The position numbers and the translations under genes were made by a program. 5,063 bases of DNA from an uncultured Bacteroidota bacterium (lineage in GTDB: Bacteria > Bacteroidota > Bacteroidia > Bacteroidales > VadinHA17). The first letter of the stretch is position 1, and every line of letters begins with the position of its first letter. The stretch is from assembly GCA_903865465.1 (NCBI GenBank), contig CAIPJU010000114.1, positions 1 through 5,063 of the forward strand, read 5' to 3'. Under the pieces are notes generated by a model. The model worked only from the letters and a program-made list of their open reading frames with translations, made no database searches and was not told where the DNA came from. Shown piece after piece: positions 1 to 5,063 of this stretch.

Positions 1-136
1 GCTCATTATTGCAGGATGGAGCATGGCTGGCCGCCTGAAACATAGCTTTAATCTTGTATTCTTCAACCGGTGAAGGCGAAAAGGCATATGGACTCCATCT
101 TTCTTTAATTATCTCGAGAATAAGTTCTTCTTTCAT
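1..136 (-). CDS. Nitroreductase family protein, N-terminal 45 codons only (cut by window edge)
   Basis: The reading frame starts at the ATG on bases 136-134 and runs leftward off the window, so only residues 1-45 are visible. They match the N-terminus of FMN-dependent nitroreductases. An initial helix leads to R13-W14-S15 followed by P-Y-A-F, equivalent to the family's R-x-S-x-R/x-F motif that contacts the FMN phosphate. A helix with V24-E25-E26 follows, then A-S-H-A-P-S-C-N-N-E (residues 36-45), corresponding to the family signature A-x-x-A-P-S-x-x-N-x-Q-P-W at the flavin site. Family members are cytoplasmic homodimers that use NAD(P)H to reduce nitroaromatics, quinones or related compounds; the physiological substrate cannot be told from this fragment. 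The gene diverges from the TonB-like gene across a 98-bp spacer. No Shine-Dalgarno sequence precedes the ATG, as is usual in Bacteroidota. The family call is firm for so short a piece; the subfamily is open. Confidence 0.85.
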   Translation of the reverse strand, partial: MKEELILEIIKERWSPYAFSPSPVEEYKIKAMFQAASHAPSCNNE

Positions 137-174
137 TTTGGATTGGTTTTAAAAGACAAACAAAGAGCCTGCTT

Positions 175-220
175 TAAATTATTAGACACTATCAAAGGTC
201 ATTACAAAAGTAATAATTTA
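175..220. repeat. 10-bp perfect inverted repeat in the divergent spacer
   Basis: TAAATTATTA at 175-184 is the exact reverse complement of TAATAATTTA at 211-220, with 26 bp between the arms. The right arm directly abuts the -7-like box at 221-228 of the TonB-like gene. The arms contain only A and T, so a chance match is plausible. If functional, it would more likely be a protein-binding dyad than an RNA hairpin, because it lies upstream of the predicted plus-strand transcript start. No known operator was recognised. Confidence 0.35.
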
Positions 221-228
221 TAATTTCG
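221..228 (+). promoter_or_regulatory. Putative Bacteroidota -7 box for the TonB-like gene
   Basis: TAATTTCG matches the Bacteroidota sigma-70 -7 consensus TAnnTTTG except at one position. It is followed by CACCGT and then the ATG at 235. No TTG-type -33 element sits at the expected 19-21 bp upstream, so this half-site is only suggestive. If used, the leader would be no more than a few bases long. Confidence 0.4.
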
Positions 229-234
229 CACCGT

Positions 235-981
235 ATGAAAAAGTATAGGGGCAGACTCACAGGTATCCTGGGTACCGTAATAATTCACCTTATTGCAGGC
301 ATTATATTTGTATCAGTACAGATCAATGCCCTGAAAACACAGATGGCCAGTGAGTTCCGCATGGAACTGGCTCCTGAGGAAGAGCTGGAAACCAAAGCCA
401 GTCCAAAGGAAATGCCGGTTACAACTATAGAAAAGGCCCTTAGTGGTGACAAAGAGATGCTCAACATTGCAAAAAACCTTGCTGACAAACCCGATGTGAA
501 AATTAGCAGGGAAGATTATATCGACAAGGTAAAAGAGGAACTTATCAAAAGCGGCAAGTTGGGAAAGGAAAATTATATAGACGAACAGAAACAACATTCA
601 AACGATAATAACACAGCAGTAAGCGAAAAAAAGGAAGATGTAAAAAAGGATAATGAAGAAAAACCCCTGGACGCTGCTAAAATGGCTGCAAACTATAAGG
701 GTCCTACAAGAATTAATTACAACCTGATGGGAAGAACTCACTTATATCTTCCAATTCCAATATATAAATGCCAGGGAGCCGGTACTGTGACAATGGACAT
801 AGATGTCGATCAAAAGGGAAATGTATTAAAGGCAAGTGTTATTCCTGCCGGAAGTACTACTGAAGATCCCTGTCTTATTGAGACTGCTGTAAACTCAGCT
901 CTGGTTTCACGATTCAACTCCGACGTGAATGCCCCTAAAGTTCAAAGGGGAACTCTTTCTTACAAGTTTGTGGCACAATAA
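235..981 (+). CDS. TonB-like energy transducer (TonB C-terminal domain protein)
   Basis: This 248-residue protein has the three-part plan of TonB. Residues 1-8 are basic (MKKYRGR), and a single membrane segment spans about 9-29. A charged periplasmic linker rich in Lys, Glu and Asp covers about 40-150. The C-terminal domain (about 160-248) carries Y-K-C-Q-G-A-G-T-V-T, then V-D-Q-K-G-N-V-L-K-A, then S-R-F-N, and ends in L-S-Y-K-F-V-A-Q, a typical TonB C-terminal pattern. Inside the membrane segment T14-x-x-x-H18 resembles the S-x-x-x-H motif through which TonB couples to ExbB/ExbD. Known TonB proteins pass proton-motive-force energy from ExbBD to TonB-dependent outer-membrane receptors. No exbB, exbD or receptor gene lies in this window, so its partner is unknown. 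Two oddities are the lack of the Pro-rich stretch of classical TonB and a Cys179/Cys213 pair in the C-terminal domain that could form a disulfide. The ATG at 235 gives the right N-in topology and follows a -7-like box. It converges on the SRAP gene. Confidence 0.88.
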   Translation: MKKYRGRLTGILGTVIIHLIAGIIFVSVQINALKTQMASEFRMELAPEEELETKASPKEMPVTTIEKALSGDKEMLNIAKNLADKPDVKISREDYIDKVKEELIKSGKLGKENYIDEQKQHSNDNNTAVSEKKEDVKKDNEEKPLDAAKMAANYKGPTRINYNLMGRTHLYLPIPIYKCQGAGTVTMDIDVDQKGNVLKASVIPAGSTTEDPCLIETAVNSALVSRFNSDVNAPKVQRGTLSYKFVAQ

Positions 982-1005
982 AGATTAAACTAAAATTCAA
1001 TGTTT

Positions 1006-1047
1006 CCGGTACAAAGTTCAAGGTTCCAGGTTCAAGGTCGAAGCTTC
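1006..1047. repeat. Heptameric tandem repeat, six 7-bp units, consensus AAGGTTC
   Basis: The convergent spacer between the TonB-like and SRAP genes holds six consecutive 7-bp units in unbroken phase at 1006, 1013, 1020, 1027, 1034 and 1041. Their matches to AAGGTTC are 4, 6, 7, 6, 5 and 6 of 7. The last unit contributes the 8-bp palindrome GAAGCTTC (1040-1047). The units are degenerate, which suggests an old array. Similar GGTTCAAGG-type intergenic repeats occur in Bacteroidota genomes as far as I recall, but no function is known to me. There is no open reading frame or convincing terminator hairpin here. Confidence 0.7.
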
Positions 1048-1062
1048 CTGATTAATATTTGA

Positions 1063-1788
1063 TTAAAAAAGTAAATTTCCGACTGAATAGTTGAAAGGCT
1101 TTATTATATCTGCTCGATTCCGGTCGGTGCTCCTGTCGTTTATTAGTTTGCTGATGGTATGGGCATTCAGGCTGGCCTCAGGGCTTGGTTTGATAAGTTC
1201 TGTTACAGAATTTGCAGGAAGTGAATTATCCAGCCATAATTTTTCAGTAAGCCTGTCCAGGATGAATGGCATCCGTCTTCCTGAGTTATGAATCTCAGCC
1301 ATAAGATTGTTTGCGGTAGTGGTAACTATTGAGAAGGTACTTATAGTTGTCCCGGTTGACCTCTCAGTCCAGTCGTTGTAAAGGCCTGCCAGCGACATTA
1401 TCTCATCATGCGAATCAAAGATATACCAGGGAATTTTATCGTTGCCTGAATGCTGCCATTCATAGAATCCTTTTATTGGTATAACACATCTCTTTGACCT
1501 GAAAGATTCTGAAAATGAAGGCTTTTGATCGATACTTTCACCTCTGGCGTTGAAGGTCTTGTATCTTATAACGTTTGCATCATCCATGCTTTTAACCCAT
1601 GATGGTATCAGTCCCCATTTAACCATTCTGATTTCTTTTGTCATTCCGGAGCAGATAGCAGGTATATCGGGAAGGCTGAAAGCATTGTAATAATAACTTG
1701 GCCTGTACTTATCAGGATCGATCAAAACCGCACCGAACCGGTTTTCAAGTTCTTCCCTGACAAGGTTTACATTTACAGTAAAGCACAT
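1063..1788 (-). CDS. SRAP domain protein (YedK/HMCES-type abasic-site DNA-protein crosslinker)
   Basis: This 241-residue protein is a full-length SRAP (SOS response-associated peptidase) family member. The start at 1788-1786 puts Cys at position 2, the catalytic residue exposed after Met removal that forms a thiazolidine crosslink with an abasic site in single-stranded DNA. Other hallmarks are W58-G59-L60-I61-P62-S63-W64, N80-A81-R82-x-E84, G107-F108-Y109-E110-W111 and A164-E165-I166-H167 followed by R172-M173-P174. Asn80, Arg82, Glu110 and His167 line up with the DNA-binding and catalytic residues known from E. coli YedK and human HMCES. The protein should act in the cytoplasm, shielding abasic sites and reversing its own crosslink. 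Its ATG lies 2 nt after the stop of the upstream serine hydrolase gene, so the two are almost certainly cotranscribed and probably translationally coupled. No Shine-Dalgarno sequence and no recognisable LexA box were seen. The family call is very secure. Confidence 0.95.
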   Translation of the reverse strand: MCFTVNVNLVREELENRFGAVLIDPDKYRPSYYYNAFSLPDIPAICSGMTKEIRMVKWGLIPSWVKSMDDANVIRYKTFNARGESIDQKPSFSESFRSKRCVIPIKGFYEWQHSGNDKIPWYIFDSHDEIMSLAGLYNDWTERSTGTTISTFSIVTTTANNLMAEIHNSGRRMPFILDRLTEKLWLDNSLPANSVTELIKPSPEASLNAHTISKLINDRSTDRNRADIIKPFNYSVGNLLF

Positions 1789-1790
1789 GG

Positions 1791-3110
1791 CTATTTTATG
1801 AGGAACTCCGTTGGAGCGGTAGTAAGCGGTATAGGAAGAGACTGATCGAAAAGATCATCTGCCGGCCATTGATTTATCTCAGCCAGGGTTCGTGTCATCA
1901 TCCGGTCAATATAGGAATATATTTCAGGGCCATTCCAGGCGCTGGAATTTATCAGAACAACCCATGCGATTCCATCGGACTGACGTTTCAGCATGCCGGC
2001 AGTTCCCGGGAAGGATCCGGTTCTCCACCAGGTACCATCAATAATTGTTCCTTTCCACCCGACAGGAGCAAACCCGTTTTGATTATCTGTCATGAATTGA
2101 ATGCTCTGATTTGAGAGCAGGTCGGGCCTACTGGGAAAACCATCGATTGCCAGCATGAGCCTCATCAGGTCAGGTGCTGTCGCAAGCCAGGCTCCGGCAG
2201 CTCCAAGAGCAGTTATATCATTTCCCCCATTACTGGCCCTGACCAGTTCGCCTGTACCATAAATAGATGGTTTTGGTTCATTAGTAGAAGGCTCATAATA
2301 CGATACTTCAAATGGAACTCTTTGAGTTGAAAGGTTGTGAGCAATAGTCATATCGTAGATCCCAAGCGGTTCAAATAGGTTCTTCCTGCAGTATTCTGCA
2401 TATGGGATCCCTGTAACTTTCTCTATTACAAGTCCTAGTATACTATATCCCAGATTCGAGTATTCACGTCCCATGCCCGGGGTATAATGAAGCCTTTTGT
2501 TAAGGGCAAATCTTAAAATTGTTTTGGTATCTGCGGGTGGAGTAACACCCATCTCCTGGGCGATTAACACTGGCATGAACATCTGGTCACCATATCTCTC
2601 AGTCCATCCGGCTTCATGGCTCAGAAGATGAGCCACAGTGATGTCATATACTCTTTTATCCTTTGGGTTGTCATAGAACGGGTCATCAAGGATTCCTCCC
2701 GGGCCAAACACTTTAGCATTAAGATCCAGTTTTCCATCCTCATTAAGCTTCATAATTGCAACCGCAGTAACAAGTTTTGAAATGCTGGCAATCCTGAAGA
2801 GGTTATAAGGTTGGGTTTCAGCTTTTGAAATAGTATCTGAATAGCCAAATCCCCTGGCGTAAATAAGTTTCCCGTCTTTTGCAATTGCAACTGATGCACC
2901 CGCAATAGACCACTTGTTAATAAAAGAGTTTATGGTATTTGCTGCAGCATCAAATTCAATGCCCAAAGAACTGCTGTTAAGCAAACGAATATTATAAGGG
3001 ATCAGCCTTGGGGTATAACCGATGCTGTTATCTACTGCTCCCGGGTTAAGAGCGGCAAGAGATAAGAAGAATGCAACAAGCAGTATTTTTATTACCCTGG
3101 TCAAGTTCAT
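1791..3110 (-). CDS. Exported serine hydrolase, beta-lactamase/class C-PBP-like family
   Basis: This 439-residue protein has a signal peptide (basic start with R5 and K8, hydrophobic core about 9-22, likely cleaved near residues 24-26), so it should act in the periplasm or beyond. The mature part belongs to the beta-lactamase-related family (PF00144). It shows G-A-S-V-A-I at 71-76 and the nucleophile motif S109-I-S-K112. H161-L-L-S-H165 follows, then the second motif Y217-S-N219 and G-Y-S-I-L-G at 221-226. The third motif position, usually K-T-G or H-x-G, appears as R363-T-G365 in a W-W-R-T-G-S-F-P-G-T context. Relatives include D,D-peptidases, esterases, amidases and true beta-lactamases, so the substrate cannot be assigned and antibiotic resistance should not be assumed. 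It is the first gene of a minus-strand operon with SRAP. The start at 3110 supplies a complete signal peptide and lies 16 nt after a consensus -7 box. Confidence 0.9.
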   Translation of the reverse strand: MNLTRVIKILLVAFFLSLAALNPGAVDNSIGYTPRLIPYNIRLLNSSSLGIEFDAAANTINSFINKWSIAGASVAIAKDGKLIYARGFGYSDTISKAETQPYNLFRIASISKLVTAVAIMKLNEDGKLDLNAKVFGPGGILDDPFYDNPKDKRVYDITVAHLLSHEAGWTERYGDQMFMPVLIAQEMGVTPPADTKTILRFALNKRLHYTPGMGREYSNLGYSILGLVIEKVTGIPYAEYCRKNLFEPLGIYDMTIAHNLSTQRVPFEVSYYEPSTNEPKPSIYGTGELVRASNGGNDITALGAAGAWLATAPDLMRLMLAIDGFPSRPDLLSNQSIQFMTDNQNGFAPVGWKGTIIDGTWWRTGSFPGTAGMLKRQSDGIAWVVLINSSAWNGPEIYSYIDRMMTRTLAEINQWPADDLFDQSLPIPLTTAPTEFLIK

Positions 3111-3126
3111 AGGTTTTTTCCCACAG

Positions 3127-3134
3127 CAAAAATA
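3127..3134 (-). promoter_or_regulatory. Putative -7 box (TAnnTTTG) for the serine hydrolase-SRAP operon
   Basis: Read on the minus strand, bases 3134-3127 are TATTTTTG, an exact match to the Bacteroidota -7 consensus TAnnTTTG. It lies 16 nt before the serine hydrolase ATG. No TTG occurs at the expected 19-20 bp further upstream, so the -33 half is weak or missing. The region is AT-rich, which raises the chance of a random match. Confidence 0.45.
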
Positions 3135-3163
3135 AAAAGTATTTTATTTTGAACTGCATCTAT

Positions 3164-3237
3164 ATTGTTAATATTACAATAAAGTATTGTATTTTCATTT
3201 TTAATTAATTTTTAAAACAATCGGCCTGATTATTGTT
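3164..3237. repeat. Alternating ATTGT/ACAAT pentamers in the divergent promoter region
   Basis: The pentamer ATTGT and its reverse complement ACAAT occur five times in strict alternation: ATTGT at 3164, ACAAT at 3176, ATTGT at 3186, ACAAT at 3217 and ATTGT at 3232. This creates three dyads, the last with 6-bp arms (AACAAT 3216-3221, ATTGTT 3232-3237) around a 10-bp spacer. The final dyad arm overlaps the predicted -33 element of the ankyrin gene. It could be an operator for a dimeric regulator, but base composition favours such pentamers and no regulator is nearby. Confidence 0.3.
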
Positions 3238-3265
3238 GGAGTTAAAAGTCAAAAGAGTATTTTTG
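3233..3265 (+). promoter_or_regulatory. Near-consensus Bacteroidota promoter for the ankyrin-lipoprotein unit
   Basis: TTGTTG at 3233-3238 provides a -33 TTG (3236-3238). A 19-bp spacer follows, then TATTTTTG at 3258-3265, an exact TAnnTTTG -7 box. Both elements and the spacing fit the known Bacteroidota housekeeping sigma-factor consensus. The box ends only 5 nt before the ATG at 3271, so transcription should begin at or within a few bases of the start codon. Confidence 0.7.
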
Positions 3266-3270
3266 TTCTT

Positions 3271-4722
3271 ATGTTGTTACTAATATTCAGACATATAAGG
3301 TTTATTTTCGTTATAGCAGCCCTGGCTGCTTGCATGGCAGCAAATGGTCAGATAGGCGAGGGAAACGAAATTTATTATGATACTACTTCCTATCTGCCTG
3401 TATTTTATAAGGGAGCAATCGATTATAACCTTATGATTGCTGCATCCGCAGGTTATACAGCCGAAATAACCAGGCTGTTAAATAAAGGGGCTGACATAAA
3501 TGCTGAATATCAATCAGGTGCTACTCCGCTGATCTATGCTGTTTCCAGTAATAAGACCGAGGCGGCAAAACTACTTATTAACAATGGTGCCGATGTCAAT
3601 AAGATAACCGGGCAAAACGAATCGCCACTTCTGATTGCAGTTAAATTAAATAATCCCTTCATCGCAGAAGCACTGATCAGGGCTGATGCAAATGTTGATT
3701 TTGCAGACAAACACAATGCCACAGCGCTCCATTTTGCGGCAGCGTACGGCTATTTAAGCATTGCTGATTTGCTGCTTTATTACGATGCCTCAATTGATGT
3801 TAAAAGCTCCGATGGATACACTCCTCTTATGGTTGCTGTCTGGTCGGGACAAACTGAAATTGCCGATCTCTTACTTCAGCGTGGTGCCAATCCGGACTCC
3901 CCCAATAATGATGGATTTACACCTTTCATGATCGCTTCCTATTTTGGCGATACCATTATGATGGATCTTCTTGTCAAAAAGAATGCTGATATATACGCCA
4001 AAAATAAATTCCATCAGGATGCCCTTACTATTGCAATAGTTGCCGGGCAAATTGAATCGATAAACTACCTGATGAAAGCCGGCAACCGATGGGCCACTCA
4101 CGATCGGGAAGTTACAAATCCTTTCACTGCAGCAACAAAGGTCCGAAGAAAAGACATCATGAATATTCTTGAAGCCAATGATATTAAGGGAAAAATATCC
4201 TATGGCATTGATCAGGTATCGGTTACGGCTTCTTCACGGTTTTGTCTGAATGATATATATACCGGCATGAGCGTTTCTTTAAAGGAACCATGGCTTAATG
4301 CCGGACTTATTGCGGGCTGCGATACGAAACTTTGGTATACAAGGGTTCTCTTAAAGAGTTCAGAACATCTTTATTACCAGTATCGCGATAAAAGTTCGCT
4401 TGTTTATGCAGGAGTTTTTAGGGATTTTAATATTACCAACAGGCCCGGGAAGTATAACTTTTCAGCTTCCGTTTCCCTCCTGGCAGGCTATACTTTTGGA
4501 AATATGCTAAAAGGCACTTTTATTGCTCCTGATAATAAACTATTGGCAATTCCTGAAATAAGTTTTAAAATTTCCAAAAAAAGCCTCACCTATAGCCTTG
4601 GGATGGAATATGTTAAGACCTCATTTTACAATGATGGCCCAATATGGCTTAGGGCTGGAATATCATATACCCATTTCCTTGATAAATCCCGATCTGTAAT
4701 TAAACCTGTAAGGTGGTACTAA
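3271..4722 (+). CDS. Exported ankyrin-repeat protein with C-terminal beta-barrel-like domain
   Basis: This 483-residue protein begins with a signal sequence: basic residues R7-H8-R10, a hydrophobic stretch to about 20, then A-N-G-Q at 24-27. L18-A-A-C21 also fits a lipobox, so lipidation at Cys21 and ordinary cleavage near Gly26 or Gln27 are both possible. Residues 51 to about 308 hold eight ankyrin repeats with an exact 33-residue period: the key hydrophobic position recurs at L54, L87, L120, L153, L186, F219, L252 and F285. The fifth is canonical (D-G-Y-T-P-L...A-D-L-L-L...G-A-N-P); the last two are divergent. Residues 310-483 differ in character: short alternating polar/hydrophobic segments rich in Tyr, Ser and Gly, with turns between, ending in Tyr. 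This suggests an outer-membrane beta-barrel of roughly eight strands. Ankyrin arrays bind proteins, so a periplasmic scaffold anchored in the outer membrane is the inferred role. No specific function is recognised. The next Met (22) would destroy the signal, supporting the 3271 start. Confidence 0.85.
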   Translation: MLLLIFRHIRFIFVIAALAACMAANGQIGEGNEIYYDTTSYLPVFYKGAIDYNLMIAASAGYTAEITRLLNKGADINAEYQSGATPLIYAVSSNKTEAAKLLINNGADVNKITGQNESPLLIAVKLNNPFIAEALIRADANVDFADKHNATALHFAAAYGYLSIADLLLYYDASIDVKSSDGYTPLMVAVWSGQTEIADLLLQRGANPDSPNNDGFTPFMIASYFGDTIMMDLLVKKNADIYAKNKFHQDALTIAIVAGQIESINYLMKAGNRWATHDREVTNPFTAATKVRRKDIMNILEANDIKGKISYGIDQVSVTASSRFCLNDIYTGMSVSLKEPWLNAGLIAGCDTKLWYTRVLLKSSEHLYYQYRDKSSLVYAGVFRDFNITNRPGKYNFSASVSLLAGYTFGNMLKGTFIAPDNKLLAIPEISFKISKKSLTYSLGMEYVKTSFYNDGPIWLRAGISYTHFLDKSRSVIKPVRWY

Positions 4723-4727
4723 AAGTT

Positions 4728-5063
4728 ATGACCAGAATAGTTAAAATACTGATTTTCTTTTTGCTGACTTTGGTCTTTTCATGCGAAAAACAAGGCTTGT
4801 TAGTAAAATGTTCCGATTGTCTTCCCGATGAACCCACTGGTACAGACCTGAACATCCAACTAAGTCATAACAATTGGGGCTCTTCCATACTGGTAAATGT
4901 ATGGGAAGGAAATCTTGAAGACAGTGTATTATATGATTCCTTTACCTCAGGATCCACCACAACATCGGTTTCTGTTACGCTAAATAAGAAATATACTGTA
5001 ACAGCCACCTACAATCTAAATGGGAATACTTATGTGGCTGTCGATGCCGCCACACCAAGGGTA
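4728..5063 (+). CDS. Putative lipoprotein of unknown function, 3' end beyond the window
   Basis: An open frame of 112 codons starts 5 nt after the ankyrin gene stop and remains open at the window edge. Residues 1-19 form a lipoprotein signal: T2-R3, K6, a hydrophobic core at 7-17, and V16-F-S-C19 followed by E20-K21, typical for Bacteroidota. Cys19 would be lipidated. A second feature is a C28-S-D-C31 pair just after the signal. The remainder is predicted to be beta-rich, with Ser/Thr-rich strands (about 43-60 and 75-108), for example T-T-T-S-V-S-V-T-L and Y-T-V-T-A-T-Y, resembling an immunoglobulin-like sandwich. I do not recognise a named family, though small lipoproteins of this general pattern are common in Bacteroidota. 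The 5-nt spacing and shared strand indicate cotranscription with the ankyrin/barrel gene. The total length is unknown. Confidence 0.8.
   Translation, partial: MTRIVKILIFFLLTLVFSCEKQGLLVKCSDCLPDEPTGTDLNIQLSHNNWGSSILVNVWEGNLEDSVLYDSFTSGSTTTSVSVTLNKKYTVTATYNLNGNTYVAVDAATPRV

Noticed and set aside
205..212. Minus-strand TACTTTTG as a -7 box for the nitroreductase gene
   Set aside because: It fits TAnnTTTG exactly but has no TTG at 19-21 bp upstream and lies about 70 nt from the ATG in AT-rich DNA; too weak to list as a feature.
313..597. Minus-strand open frame opposite the TonB-like linker
   Set aside because: The hydrophobic, Phe-rich translation is what the reverse complement of a Lys/Glu-rich coding stretch produces; the sense protein has clear TonB features.
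1006..1047. CRISPR-like array
   Set aside because: The units are 7 bp, contiguous and without spacers, and no cas genes are present.
1040..1066. Possible bidirectional terminator in the convergent spacer
   Set aside because: GAAGCTTC has no loop, and TTAAT/ATTAA (1052-1056, 1062-1066) is a 5-bp AT-only stem; neither is a convincing intrinsic terminator.
1091..1291. Plus-strand open frame of 66 codons inside the SRAP gene
   Set aside because: It is antisense to the well-supported SRAP C-terminal half and its protein shows no domain or export signal that makes sense.
1869..2114. Plus-strand open frame of 81 codons inside the serine hydrolase gene
   Set aside because: It lies wholly antisense to conserved hydrolase motifs, has no recognisable domain and no promoter box, so it is a by-product of the opposite strand's codons.
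1791..3110. Antibiotic-resistance beta-lactamase
   Set aside because: The fold family is shared, but the sequence context fits the broad serine hydrolase/esterase-like group and nothing specific to characterised beta-lactamases was seen.

Overview
The window looks like chromosomal DNA of a Bacteroidota member, probably Bacteroidales-like. The reasons are: AT-rich spacers, no clear Shine-Dalgarno sequences before the starts, several matches to the Bacteroidota -7 promoter box TAnnTTTG close to start codons, a lipoprotein signal ending in a typical F-S-C-E sequence, and a TonB C-terminal domain of the Bacteroidota type. I see no rRNA, tRNA, CRISPR array, insertion sequence or phage gene. The species cannot be named from sequence alone.

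Layout. (1) Bases 1-136, minus: the first 45 codons of a nitroreductase-family flavoprotein, cut by the window edge. (2) 137-234: a divergent spacer with a 10-bp inverted repeat abutting a -7-like box. (3) 235-981, plus: a stand-alone TonB-like energy transducer with one inner-membrane anchor, a charged linker and a TonB C-terminal domain. (4) 982-1062: a convergent spacer holding six 7-bp units of an AAGGTTC tandem repeat. (5) 3110-1063, minus: a two-gene operon, an exported SxxK serine hydrolase followed 2 nt later by an SRAP (YedK/HMCES) abasic-site protein. (6) 3111-3270: a divergent AT-rich promoter region. (7) 3271 to the window end, plus: a second two-gene unit, an exported ankyrin-repeat protein with a beta-barrel-like C-terminus followed after 5 nt by a small lipoprotein cut by the window edge.

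The cassettes do not form one obvious pathway. Most products are envelope proteins (TonB, periplasmic hydrolase, ankyrin/barrel protein, lipoprotein); nitroreductase and SRAP are cytoplasmic. The least conventional part is the last unit. Its eight ankyrin repeats keep an exact 33-residue period and are followed by about 175 residues that read like an outer-membrane barrel. It is driven by a near-consensus promoter placed so close to the ATG that the mRNA is probably leaderless or nearly so. Its role is unknown; with the adjoining lipoprotein it is the best candidate here for an undescribed envelope module.
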